Assembly: GCA_946478845.1 (NCBI GenBank)
Contig: CAMLDI010000053.1
Span: 1 to 15,854 of the forward strand
Length of the DNA: 15,854 nt
Direction of reading: 5' to 3'
Source of the DNA: an uncultured Paenibacillaceae bacterium
GTDB taxonomy: Bacteria > Bacillota > Bacilli > Aneurinibacillales > Aneurinibacillaceae
The position numbers and the translations under genes were made by a program. Every line of letters starts with the position of its first letter. Position 1 is the stretch's first letter. Below the pieces are notes generated by a model, which worked only from the letters and a program-made list of their open reading frames with translations, was not told the origin of the DNA and did not search any database. This document shows positions 5,883 to 13,547 of this stretch, one piece after another.

Positions 5883-6581
5883 TTGGAACAAGTCAATGTT
5901 CAACCTTGTATCAAAGATATTATAGAATGGGACGTAAAAAACTGGAGTCCTTCCCTGGATTTTTGGAATCAAAAAACTTCCTTAGATTTAAAAACTGGCT
6001 ATGGCCTTGAGTTAGGGAGCCGTAATGGAGGAATCTCATTATGGCTTGCTTCTAAAGGGTGCCGGGTTGTTTGCAGCGATTTGAGCGGGCCGACAAACCA
6101 CGCTCGTACCCTTCATGATTCTTATGGTGTCTCCCATTTAATTGAATACAATAACATCGATGCTACAGATATTCCCTATGAAGACAATTCCTTTGAAGTG
6201 GTGACATTTAAATCCGTTTTAGGAGGGATTGGTTCTCATAATAATAAAGAAGCGCAAAGGAAGGCAATTAAAGAAATACATCGGGTGTTAAAACCTGGCG
6301 GGGAGCTATTCTTTGCGGAAAATTTAGTGGCATCCCCTATCCATAAAATGTTGCGAAAAAAATTCGTGAGTTGGGGGGATCGCTGGAGATATCCATCTAT
6401 TGATGAGATGAATGAGTTCATGGAAGACTTCTCTGAGGTTAATCATATCACGAAGGGATTTATGGGTTCCTTCGGACGGACCGAGAGCCAACGGAGTCTG
6501 CTGGCCTCTGTGGATAGGGTATTTCACCGCATGATTCCTGACCAATGGAAATATATTATGATGGGGGTCGCTAAAAAGTAA
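5883..6581 (+). CDS. Class I SAM-dependent methyltransferase (Methyltransf_11 type)
   Basis: A 232-residue protein with SAM motif I LELGSRNGG (42-50), an acidic residue at the end of strand 2 (CSDLSG), motif II-like DIPYEDNSFEVVTFKSVL, and EIHRVLKPGGELFFAENL typical of small-molecule methyltransferases. The C-terminal region would set substrate specificity and gives no clue to me. It starts at TTG 5883-5885, supported by AAAGGAGG ending 9 nt upstream; no other plausible start has one. It converges on the amidohydrolase-like gene with an 11-bp overlap of their 3' ends. It lies next to the phosphonate operon but is separated by a minus-strand gene, so participation in that pathway is only a possibility. 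Confidence 0.85.
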   Translation: MEQVNVQPCIKDIIEWDVKNWSPSLDFWNQKTSLDLKTGYGLELGSRNGGISLWLASKGCRVVCSDLSGPTNHARTLHDSYGVSHLIEYNNIDATDIPYEDNSFEVVTFKSVLGGIGSHNNKEAQRKAIKEIHRVLKPGGELFFAENLVASPIHKMLRKKFVSWGDRWRYPSIDEMNEFMEDFSEVNHITKGFMGSFGRTESQRSLLASVDRVFHRMIPDQWKYIMMGVAKK

Positions 6582-7242
6582 ACTCCTTCTTTTGAAATTC
6601 AAAAATGGTATGGGCCAACAATTCCACAACAACAGGATGGAAATTCTCCCGCAGATAATGGGAGATTTCTAACTGAAAGGTATGGAATTTTGTCCCATAC
6701 CCCTTATATCCTTTTTCATCCCCTCTGCGATGATACACCAGTGATGGGTCCCCCACAAACTTTTCATCGAACACAATATCAATGTGGGGAATCAATTCAC
6801 TAGCTTTCCTCACTAAAGTTTCTTTCAGCCACTTTTTCATTTCCCGGGAACAGGATTGTCCATTTCTCGTTCCAATTTCAATGGCAAAAGGGCCATGATG
6901 CTCATCTTTCATTCCATGAATGGATAAGTGGAGATAATTTCTATTAATTCTTTCATTTTTTTGCAGAATCCCCAACTGGTCTAATAGATCCCTTATCGAA
7001 TCTCTATATTCTTTTATCGCTTCATCATTGTACCCATCAGGCACTTTATTTAAATCCACAATTTGTCTGGACACTGTACTAATCATTCCTGCACAGTTGG
7101 TCTGAGCCATAATCCCCAATACAATATTATCCGTATAGCGGTCTGCTCCAGGAGGTGCAGCATGGATGGCCTCAACATGGCACAACAGCTTGCCATTTCC
7201 TTTATGGTATTTTACATAGTTTTTATAAATAAACTCTTGCAC
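6571..7242 (-). CDS. N-formylglutamate amidohydrolase-like metal-dependent hydrolase
   Basis: This 223-residue protein follows the pattern I associate with the FGase family (PF05013), zinc-dependent amidases/carboxypeptidases. It has IHAAPPGADRYTD (26-38) with a candidate metal His, an Arg before VDLN (59-65), then YLHLSIHGM (103-111) with a second candidate His, and an acidic residue in FAIEIGTRNG (119-128). No signal peptide is present. The start is GTG (7240-7242) behind AAAGGAGG. It is transcribed divergently from the amidoligase/ATP-grasp operon, with a SigmaK-like promoter of its own. An amidase beside amide-forming enzymes could trim or recycle their product; that is inference. A remote zinc peptidase is the alternative. 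Confidence 0.65.
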   Translation of the reverse strand: MQEFIYKNYVKYHKGNGKLLCHVEAIHAAPPGADRYTDNIVLGIMAQTNCAGMISTVSRQIVDLNKVPDGYNDEAIKEYRDSIRDLLDQLGILQKNERINRNYLHLSIHGMKDEHHGPFAIEIGTRNGQSCSREMKKWLKETLVRKASELIPHIDIVFDEKFVGDPSLVYHRRGDEKGYKGYGTKFHTFQLEISHYLRENFHPVVVELLAHTIFEFQKKEFTF

Positions 7243-7273
7243 TCAACCACCTCCTTTACTTGTAATATTTTTA

Positions 7274-7300
7274 TATTTTATGAACAAGGGTCCGATAAGT
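7274..7300 (-). promoter_or_regulatory. SigmaK-like promoter for the amidohydrolase-like gene
   Basis: On the minus strand an AC dinucleotide (7299-7300), 16 nt, then CATAAAATA (7274-7282) match the AC-N16/17-CATAnnnTA pattern of the late mother-cell sigma factor. It would start transcription about 25 nt ahead of the GTG start codon. The motif is short and AT-rich, so chance is possible. Confidence 0.4.
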
Positions 7301-7364
7301 GATGAGAACGGGCGAATTTTCATAAAACAAGCTTTTTCCATCTTAGCCACACAAAAATCACTGA

Positions 7365-7391
7365 ACATTAATGAAAAAAAGCCATATGATA
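7365..7391 (+). promoter_or_regulatory. SigmaK-like promoter for the phosphonate operon
   Basis: On the plus strand AC (7365-7366), 16 nt, then CATATGATA (7383-7391) match AC-N16/17-CATAnnnTA. Predicted initiation near 7399 gives a leader of about 65 nt before the ATG at 7466 and excludes an upstream ATG at 7280 as the start. The rest of the 223-nt gap (7243-7465) holds only the opposing promoter and no further structure that I can see. Confidence 0.4.
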
Positions 7392-7465
7392 AGTCATATA
7401 CACTGAAAACAATGAACGGTGAATGTATGGATGGAAAAGTAAGTGAAAAAGGAGTCTCTCGAAGT

Positions 7466-10087
7466 ATGAAGAAAAATTTGAGGATTGATCCCTTTTGTAT
7501 TGGATTCGATAAAGAGCTTACTCTACATATTCTTCATTTAAACTGTATTCCAACCATGGAACTTATAACAGAAACAAAGGCCACCTTTCCCATCATTGGC
7601 AGGATGCATGGCCATCATCAAGGCAAAGATCTTACCATTGTGGAAAATCAGGATCAGGCACGGGAAGAAGGATATGATTATTTTACAAAACTCTATGTAA
7701 TTGAAAAAGAATATCGCCTGGAAGTGGAGGCTCTATCTGTTATAAAAATAGAAGAAGCCATACCAGATCGAGTCACCCATAACGAAATACCTATTCGCAC
7801 AGAAAGCTTCGGTTGGAAGTGGAAGGAAATTAATGAGGATTCTTTTCCGGGAGCCTGGAAGGAAATTGCTATTCGTTCCCTGTATGTCACAGGATTGCCA
7901 AACGGCGTAGTAAAAATGGGGAAATTGATTAATGATACCCCTATTGTGATTAGCATTAAACCACCAGAACATTATGTTTCCCTTCCACCCACTGCAACAC
8001 ACCTTCCCTTTACCATTGGTGCCGATGTGGAATTTATGTTAAATATCGAAGGGGAATTGATTCCGGCGTCCCGCTTTTTTCCCATTGAAGGGCCAGTGGG
8101 TTGTGATGAAAGGCAAATTGAACAGGATAGCGGAGACTATGCACTGGCAGAAATACGCCCAGAAAAAGCACAGACCCCTCAGGGCCTTTATAATAATATA
8201 AGAACTCTATTAAATGACGCCTCTAAAAAAATCCCCTATAACAATATTGAATTTCATGCAGGAAGTATGCCCTTTTCCGGATATCAATGTGGAGGCCATC
8301 TTCATTTCGGCACCCCACTTTCTTTATCCATATTACATGCCCTAGACCAGTATGTAGCACTTCCTCTGGCCATGATTGAAGATTCCCGTACCGCCAAAAG
8401 AAGGCGCAAAACAAAACATGGGGGATTGGGAAAATATCGCTTCCAACCCTATGGCTTTGAATATATCTCCCTCAGTTCCTGGATTGCAGACCCTAAGCTC
8501 ACCCTTGGCATCTTATGTTTAGCTTATTTGGTGGTGGCCTTTCATCATGAATTGCCCGGGGATCTCTTATTTGAACCTCTTGTGCAAAAAGCTTATTATA
8601 ATGGAAATAAGACCATCTTAAAACACTTCTGGCCTGAGATAAAAAAACGTCTCCAAACAACCACTGGCTTTCACGATTATGCAGAGGAATTATCTGATTT
8701 ATTTCATAGAATTGAACATCCTGAGGAATACCATGTACAAAAAGATGTACGGCAAAACTGGGGGTTAGCCATCGAAGAACAACCCTACTTGCCGGAAACA
8801 ACCATTCATATTCCTAAAAAAATACGAAGACACCTTCATTTACAGGAAGGGCAGTCCACCTTTATTCGAGCAGGAAAATCCTTCACCACAGCCACCATCC
8901 ATCCCTATCCCTTTTCTTTCCGTGATTCCAACATTATTCAATTATCTCAACCCCTAAGAGATTCCCTTTCACTGCCCAAAGAATGGAATCCTAAGGTGTT
9001 TCAAAAAAACGGGATTTTAGCATTAGGCCCCATTATGGGGATTTTGGCTCCCAATCCTCTGGGCTTACAGGAAACGTATTTTAACCATCTTTGCCGTTTA
9101 GGGAAAGAACGAAGAATGCTCGTCTATTATTTTGATCCAGCCAACATTAATTGGGAGAAAAAAGTCATTCGCGGCACATCCATTTACGGGGACCGTGAGT
9201 TTCCTTTTCCCGACGTCATATACGACCGTCTATTCCTCAGTTGCAACACCAATAAACAGGAATTAGACCAAATGCGCCTGAAATTTATCCATGTATATAA
9301 TATACAATTTATCAATTCCCCTGCCCTTTTTGATTTAACAGGGAACAAGTGGGAAACCCATAGTCTCCTCTCTGTCGACTATAAAGAAAATCTACCGGAA
9401 ACCCGTCTGTTACACCACCCCTTAGAAGTGATTGACATGTTGAATTTATACGGAGAACTATTTTTAAAACCCTTAAATGGAGCAGCCGGTGAAGGCATCA
9501 TCCATATTATAAGAAAAGCTTCCGGAATGATTTGGGTCCATTCCAACGGAAAGCAAATGGAACACAAGGGAGAAGAAAAACAACTCACTAAATTCCTTTC
9601 CTCCCGTTTAAAAAGAACGCCTTTCATTATGCAAGAAGGAATTGCAAGGAAAAAACTAAACGATCATTATGTGGAAATTCGGGTATATATGCAGAAAAAC
9701 GGACGAAATCAGTGGATGAGAACAGGGATGGTGGCCCGTTTAACCAAAAGCGGCATCGTTACCGAAAACACAGAAGTGAATATGCGTATCACCCATGTAC
9801 TGAATAACCTATATCCTGATGCCAATGAACGAAAAAAAATTCGGGATCGCCTGGGTTCACTATCCAAAAGTGTTATTGAAAGTGTGGAAGACCATGTTGG
9901 AGCATTCGGGGAAATCGCCATTGATGTCTGTATTGACCAATATAACAATTTGAAAATCATCGAAATCAATGCAAAACCTGATAATCTTTTTGCCACCATT
10001 AAAGCCTTTAAGAGACGTACTCTTGCCGGAAATCGTTTGCTTAATTATGCCTCTTATCTGGCTGGCTATGATGCCGATCCTTTATAA
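7466..10087 (+). CDS. Amidoligase (COOH-NH2 ligase type 2)-YheC/D ATP-grasp fusion protein
   Basis: An 873-residue cytoplasmic protein. Residues 1-180 are an unassigned N-terminal region. At about 183-420 is a glutamine-synthetase-fold amidoligase like the phiEco32-type COOH-NH2 ligases: GADVEF (185-190), an acidic/basic AEIRPE (228-233), GGHLHFG (276-282) and YRFQPYGFEY (324-333). From about 515 to 865 runs an ATP-grasp domain of the YheC/YheD spore-coat-associated family: GPIMGILAP, PDVIYDR, FLKPLNGAAGEG (666-677), MQEGI, EIRVYM, and the Mg-binding end GEIAIDVCI...IIEINAKPDN. Both halves form ATP-driven amide bonds, so the protein could build a peptide or cap carboxylates. The ATG at 7466 follows AAAAAGGAG by 11 nt; the frame is open back to 7280, but that ATG has no ribosome binding site and lies in an opposing promoter. 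It is the first operon gene. Confidence 0.82.
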   Translation: MKKNLRIDPFCIGFDKELTLHILHLNCIPTMELITETKATFPIIGRMHGHHQGKDLTIVENQDQAREEGYDYFTKLYVIEKEYRLEVEALSVIKIEEAIPDRVTHNEIPIRTESFGWKWKEINEDSFPGAWKEIAIRSLYVTGLPNGVVKMGKLINDTPIVISIKPPEHYVSLPPTATHLPFTIGADVEFMLNIEGELIPASRFFPIEGPVGCDERQIEQDSGDYALAEIRPEKAQTPQGLYNNIRTLLNDASKKIPYNNIEFHAGSMPFSGYQCGGHLHFGTPLSLSILHALDQYVALPLAMIEDSRTAKRRRKTKHGGLGKYRFQPYGFEYISLSSWIADPKLTLGILCLAYLVVAFHHELPGDLLFEPLVQKAYYNGNKTILKHFWPEIKKRLQTTTGFHDYAEELSDLFHRIEHPEEYHVQKDVRQNWGLAIEEQPYLPETTIHIPKKIRRHLHLQEGQSTFIRAGKSFTTATIHPYPFSFRDSNIIQLSQPLRDSLSLPKEWNPKVFQKNGILALGPIMGILAPNPLGLQETYFNHLCRLGKERRMLVYYFDPANINWEKKVIRGTSIYGDREFPFPDVIYDRLFLSCNTNKQELDQMRLKFIHVYNIQFINSPALFDLTGNKWETHSLLSVDYKENLPETRLLHHPLEVIDMLNLYGELFLKPLNGAAGEGIIHIIRKASGMIWVHSNGKQMEHKGEEKQLTKFLSSRLKRTPFIMQEGIARKKLNDHYVEIRVYMQKNGRNQWMRTGMVARLTKSGIVTENTEVNMRITHVLNNLYPDANERKKIRDRLGSLSKSVIESVEDHVGAFGEIAIDVCIDQYNNLKIIEINAKPDNLFATIKAFKRRTLAGNRLLNYASYLAGYDADPL

Positions 10088-10113
10088 ATGTGTATAAAAG
10101 GAGGTGCTTCTTC

Positions 10114-11523
10114 ATGAAAACCTTAAACTCATCCCAACTCCTTCCTCTCCTTGGAGGCAAAGTCATCCATGGTTCAGAAAATGTCCAAATTCATAATGTG
10201 ATGCGAAAATCAAAAAAGTTAATTGATGATAATACCTTACTATTCCATCTGGATCGCAAAGATATCAGAGGAAAGTATTATAAAGATAATCACGCCATTG
10301 CCATCGTTTCCGATAAACCAGAAAATTGCGTAAATCTGGGTAAGAACATTACATTAATTCAGGTAAAAAACGTCAAAGATGCATTCTGGACCTTTATTAA
10401 TTATTATCGAAATCTCTTTCAAATTCCTGTTTTTGGCATTACAGGCACATGTGGAAAAACAACGGCCAAAGAAATGCTAAAGCATATTTTACGCCAGGAT
10501 TATGAAGTGGTGGCCACCTATCGCAATATGAATTCTAACTCCATGAATCTGGAATATTTAACGGATATTGATGAACATACAGAAGTGGCCATTTTTGAAA
10601 TGCCCGTTGCTTCCCATGATTATCTCACCATATCCTGCAGATACTTTAAACCTACCATTCGCATCCTTCTCAACATTGGTGTCTACCATTTAACAGACTG
10701 TGATACCCCAGATGAATATTTGCAATCAAAAGCTAAAATCCTCGATGGGTTTGACCCTGCTTCCCATATATTAATCATTAATGCCGATGACGAAAATATT
10801 AAAAAAATTGATATGAGCCATGTGCAAAATAATATTCTTACTTTTGGATGCAGCGATGGTTGCGATTTTAAAGCAGAACAAATTAATTATGCCAACAACG
10901 GGATGAAATTCATTATGAAAGTTGGAGATCAGAGTTATCCTGTCTATGTCCCCGGTTATGGTGAACACAATGTATACAATGCCCTGGCTGCCCTGGCTGG
11001 CTTATGGAAACTCGAATATCCTCTGGAAAAAGCCATTAAGCGGTTAGCCACTTTTAAACATATAAAAGAACATTTGGAATTCCGCCAGGGAGTCAATGGA
11101 TGTACAGTGATTGATGACACCTGGAATTCCTCTCCCCCTTCCATGGAATCTGCCCTTAATGTACTCAATAAAGTGGCTGGTACACGCACCAAAATCGCAA
11201 TTTTAGGTTCCATGCCCCGGCTGGGTGAAGGAGTCTATGCTGACGAACAATATGCCAAAATGGGTGAAGCAGCCGTTCAACACAAGGCAGATGTATTAAT
11301 TGTGGTGGGAGATGAAGCTAAAGAAATTGGCAGGAAAGCCCTTGAATTAGGAATGGATCCTGGGAAAGTATTTTTTACTGATGACGGCATTGAATTAATG
11401 AACATATTAACCCCTTACCTCAATGAAAACTCCATTCTTCTTCTTAAAGTCACTTATCGTGTGATGGTGACACCTAGTTTTGAAAAAATGAAGAGCGAAT
11501 TAATTATCAATGAAAATGGCTGA
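10114..11523 (+). CDS. MurF-like Mur ligase family protein
   Basis: A 469-residue three-domain ligase. The central ATPase has GTCGKTT (111-117), NIGVYH with downstream QSKAKILDG carrying the candidate carbamylated Lys, and NADDEN (223-228). Then come GYGEHNVYNALAALA (281-295) and the MurF-like C-domain mark DDTWNSSPPSM (334-344). Mur ligases activate a carboxylate as acyl phosphate and add an amino acid or dipeptide. The N-terminal domain, which in MurF binds UDP-MurNAc-tripeptide, is short and lacks the usual ALxGxxxDGHxF motif (here FHLDRKDIRGKYY), so the acceptor is probably not the normal peptidoglycan precursor. The ATG at 10114 follows AAAGGAGGTG by 7 nt; the frame opens earlier, at 10090. 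It lies 26 nt after the amidoligase gene. Confidence 0.85.
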   Translation: MKTLNSSQLLPLLGGKVIHGSENVQIHNVMRKSKKLIDDNTLLFHLDRKDIRGKYYKDNHAIAIVSDKPENCVNLGKNITLIQVKNVKDAFWTFINYYRNLFQIPVFGITGTCGKTTAKEMLKHILRQDYEVVATYRNMNSNSMNLEYLTDIDEHTEVAIFEMPVASHDYLTISCRYFKPTIRILLNIGVYHLTDCDTPDEYLQSKAKILDGFDPASHILIINADDENIKKIDMSHVQNNILTFGCSDGCDFKAEQINYANNGMKFIMKVGDQSYPVYVPGYGEHNVYNALAALAGLWKLEYPLEKAIKRLATFKHIKEHLEFRQGVNGCTVIDDTWNSSPPSMESALNVLNKVAGTRTKIAILGSMPRLGEGVYADEQYAKMGEAAVQHKADVLIVVGDEAKEIGRKALELGMDPGKVFFTDDGIELMNILTPYLNENSILLLKVTYRVMVTPSFEKMKSELIINENG

Positions 11524-11538
11524 GGAGAGAAAACTGCG

Positions 11539-12420
11539 TTGAAAAAAACTACACAACTTAGAAATTTGATCAGTAGTCAAAACACAGAGTACCTCATGGA
11601 AGCCCATACTGCATTATCAGCAAAAATTGTAGAAGAAGTGGGATTTAAAGGAATATGGGCAAGCGGACTGTCCATATCCGCTGCATTAGGGGTTCGAGAT
11701 AATAATGAAGCTTCCTGGACACAGGTACTGGATTCCCTGGAATTTATGAGTGATGCCACGAACATCCCCATTCTCCTGGATGGTGATACAGGGTATGGAA
11801 ATTTCAATAATGCCAGACGGCTGGTGAAAAAATTAGAACAACGGCAAATTGCTGGCGTATGTATTGAAGATAAGTTGTTTCCCAAAACCAATTCCTTTAT
11901 TAAAGGGGAATCTCAACCCCTTGCCGATATCGATGAATTTTGCGGAAAAATTAAAGGAATGAAAGATACCCAAAGGGATGATGATTTTGTGGTGGTTTCC
12001 AGAGTGGAAGCCTTCATAGCAGGATGGGGGTTAAAAGAAGCATTGCGCAGGGCAGAAGCCTATTATGAAGCAGGGACTGATGCCATCCTCATTCACAGCA
12101 AACAAAGGGATAGCCAGGAAATTGAAACCTTTGCCCGGGAATGGGCGAACCGCCTTCCCCTGGTTATTGTACCCACCAAATATTATAAAGTCCCTACCCA
12201 AACCTTTAAAGATTTAGGAATTAGTATCATGATTTGGGCCAACCATAACCTCCGGGCTTCCATTTCCGCTATGCAAAAAACCTCAAAACAAATCCTGGAA
12301 GAAGAAAGCCTCATCAATATTGAACCTGAAGTATCTCCCCTGGAAGAAGTATTCCGATTGCAAAATGTGCAAGAATTACAGGATGCAGAAAAAAAATATC
12401 TCCCTGGTGATCAAAAATGA
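11539..12420 (+). CDS. aepX: Phosphoenolpyruvate mutase (phosphonopyruvate-forming)
   Basis: A 293-residue isocitrate-lyase-superfamily enzyme converting PEP to 3-phosphonopyruvate, the C-P bond-forming entry step of nearly all phosphonate pathways. The diagnostic PEP mutase motif [10 protein letters not shown] (110-119) is intact and separates it from PEP-hydrolysing or methylisocitrate-lyase relatives. WASGLSIS (40-47) and the Mg-binding [10 protein letters not shown] (79-88) are also present, as is [11 protein letters not shown]. The TTG start (11539-11541) follows GAGGAG by 11 nt and lies 15 nt after the Mur ligase stop. It overlaps the decarboxylase start by 4 nt (ATGA). Since the mutase equilibrium favours PEP, pairing with an irreversible decarboxylase immediately downstream is expected. 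Confidence 0.96.
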   Translation: MKKTTQLRNLISSQNTEYLMEAHTALSAKIVEEVGFKGIWASGLSISAALGVRDNNEASWTQVLDSLEFMSDATNIPILLDGDTGYGNFNNARRLVKKLEQRQIAGVCIEDKLFPKTNSFIKGESQPLADIDEFCGKIKGMKDTQRDDDFVVVSRVEAFIAGWGLKEALRRAEAYYEAGTDAILIHSKQRDSQEIETFAREWANRLPLVIVPTKYYKVPTQTFKDLGISIMIWANHNLRASISAMQKTSKQILEEESLINIEPEVSPLEEVFRLQNVQELQDAEKKYLPGDQK

Positions 12421-13547
12421 TAAATACGAAAAAATTCGGCGATGAATTAAAAAAGAAGGGCTTTACATTTTATAGCGGAGTTCCCTGCTCTTTTTTAAAG
12501 AGTTTTATCAATTTCGCCATTAATGAATGCGAATATGTAATGGCTACCAATGAGGGAGAAGCAGTAGCCATTGGAGCAGGAGCAACAATCGGCGGAAAGA
12601 AGTCTGTTGTGCTTATGCAGAATTCCGGTCTAACCAATGCCTGCTCCCCTTTAGCCTCTCTCATTTACCCTTTTAAAATCCCCATTCTTGGTTTTGTTAG
12701 CCTGCGGGGTGAACGGGGATTATCCGATGAACCCCAGCATGAATTAATGGGACAAATCACAACACAAATGCTGCAAATGATGGATATTCATTGGGAATAT
12801 TTATCCTTAGATTTCGAGGAAGCAAAAAACCAGATTAATCGGGCCAACCATTATATTGAACAAAACCAGTCCTATTTCTTTGTCGTAAAAAAAGGGACAT
12901 TCGAACCCGAAGACCTCTATGTACAAAACCAATTAAAAAGCGCCAATTTGTCTCTCCAGGGAAAAAAAGGAGAAGACCAGTGCCCCAGCCGATTTGAAAC
13001 CCTGAAGGTAATTAACTCTCTCAAAAGTCCCCAAACCATCCAACTGGCTACGACAGGGAAAACAGGAAGGGAATTATACGAAATTGAAGATTCGCCCCAT
13101 AATTTATATATGGTAGGCTCCATGGGATGTATTAATTCCCTGGGGCTCGGTTTGTCTCTAACCCGAAAAGATAAGGATATTATTGTGATCGACGGTGATG
13201 GGGCTTTGCTCATGCGGATGGGCAGTTTGGCAACCAACGGCACCTATAACCCTGCCAATATGCTTCATATTTTATTGGATAATAACACCCATGATTCTAC
13301 AGGGGGGCAAAATACAGTTTCCCATAATATTCATTTCGTTAACATAGCAGCTTCCTGCGGTTATACCCATGCTACATACATCCACAACCTTATGGAACTG
13401 GAAGAACAAATTACGAATTGGAAGCAAAACAAAGGCCTTACCTTTTTATATATTAAAATTGCCAAAGGCTCCAAAAAAGAGTTGGGTCGGCCCAAAATTA
13501 AACCCTATGAAGTCAAAGAAAGGTTACAGGTGTTTCTCCATGATTAA
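12417..13547 (+). CDS. aepY: Phosphonopyruvate decarboxylase (ThDP-dependent)
   Basis: This 376-residue enzyme decarboxylates phosphonopyruvate to phosphonoacetaldehyde, pulling the PEP mutase reaction forward. Features are [12 protein letters not shown] (21-32), the catalytic-Glu region [13 protein letters not shown] (43-55), [17 protein letters not shown] (66-82), [14 protein letters not shown] (96-109), and the thiamine-diphosphate motif beginning [10 protein letters not shown] (260-269) and ending DNN (288-290). The length is normal for the family. The start codon overlaps the PEP mutase stop (ATGA) and the 3' end overlaps the next start by 8 nt, so the three proteins are translationally coupled. 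Confidence 0.96.
   Translation: MINTKKFGDELKKKGFTFYSGVPCSFLKSFINFAINECEYVMATNEGEAVAIGAGATIGGKKSVVLMQNSGLTNACSPLASLIYPFKIPILGFVSLRGERGLSDEPQHELMGQITTQMLQMMDIHWEYLSLDFEEAKNQINRANHYIEQNQSYFFVVKKGTFEPEDLYVQNQLKSANLSLQGKKGEDQCPSRFETLKVINSLKSPQTIQLATTGKTGRELYEIEDSPHNLYMVGSMGCINSLGLGLSLTRKDKDIIVIDGDGALLMRMGSLATNGTYNPANMLHILLDNNTHDSTGGQNTVSHNIHFVNIAASCGYTHATYIHNLMELEEQITNWKQNKGLTFLYIKIAKGSKKELGRPKIKPYEVKERLQVFLHD

Noticed and set aside
5883..6581. The methyltransferase as a phosphonate C- or P-methylase
   Set aside because: It lacks radical-SAM/cobalamin features and is an ordinary class I methyltransferase outside the operon; only proximity suggests a link.
7280..7465. N-terminal extension of the amidoligase fusion by 62 residues
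   Set aside because: The ATG at 7280 lacks a ribosome binding site and overlaps the -10 of the opposing promoter, and the extra residues look non-conserved in style. The ATG at 7466 has AAAAAGGAG upstream.
13369..13539. An upstream start for the cytidylyltransferase-transaminase gene
   Set aside because: This stretch codes for the C-terminal part of phosphonopyruvate decarboxylase in another frame. The nucleotidyltransferase fold begins exactly at [11 protein letters not shown], encoded from 13540.
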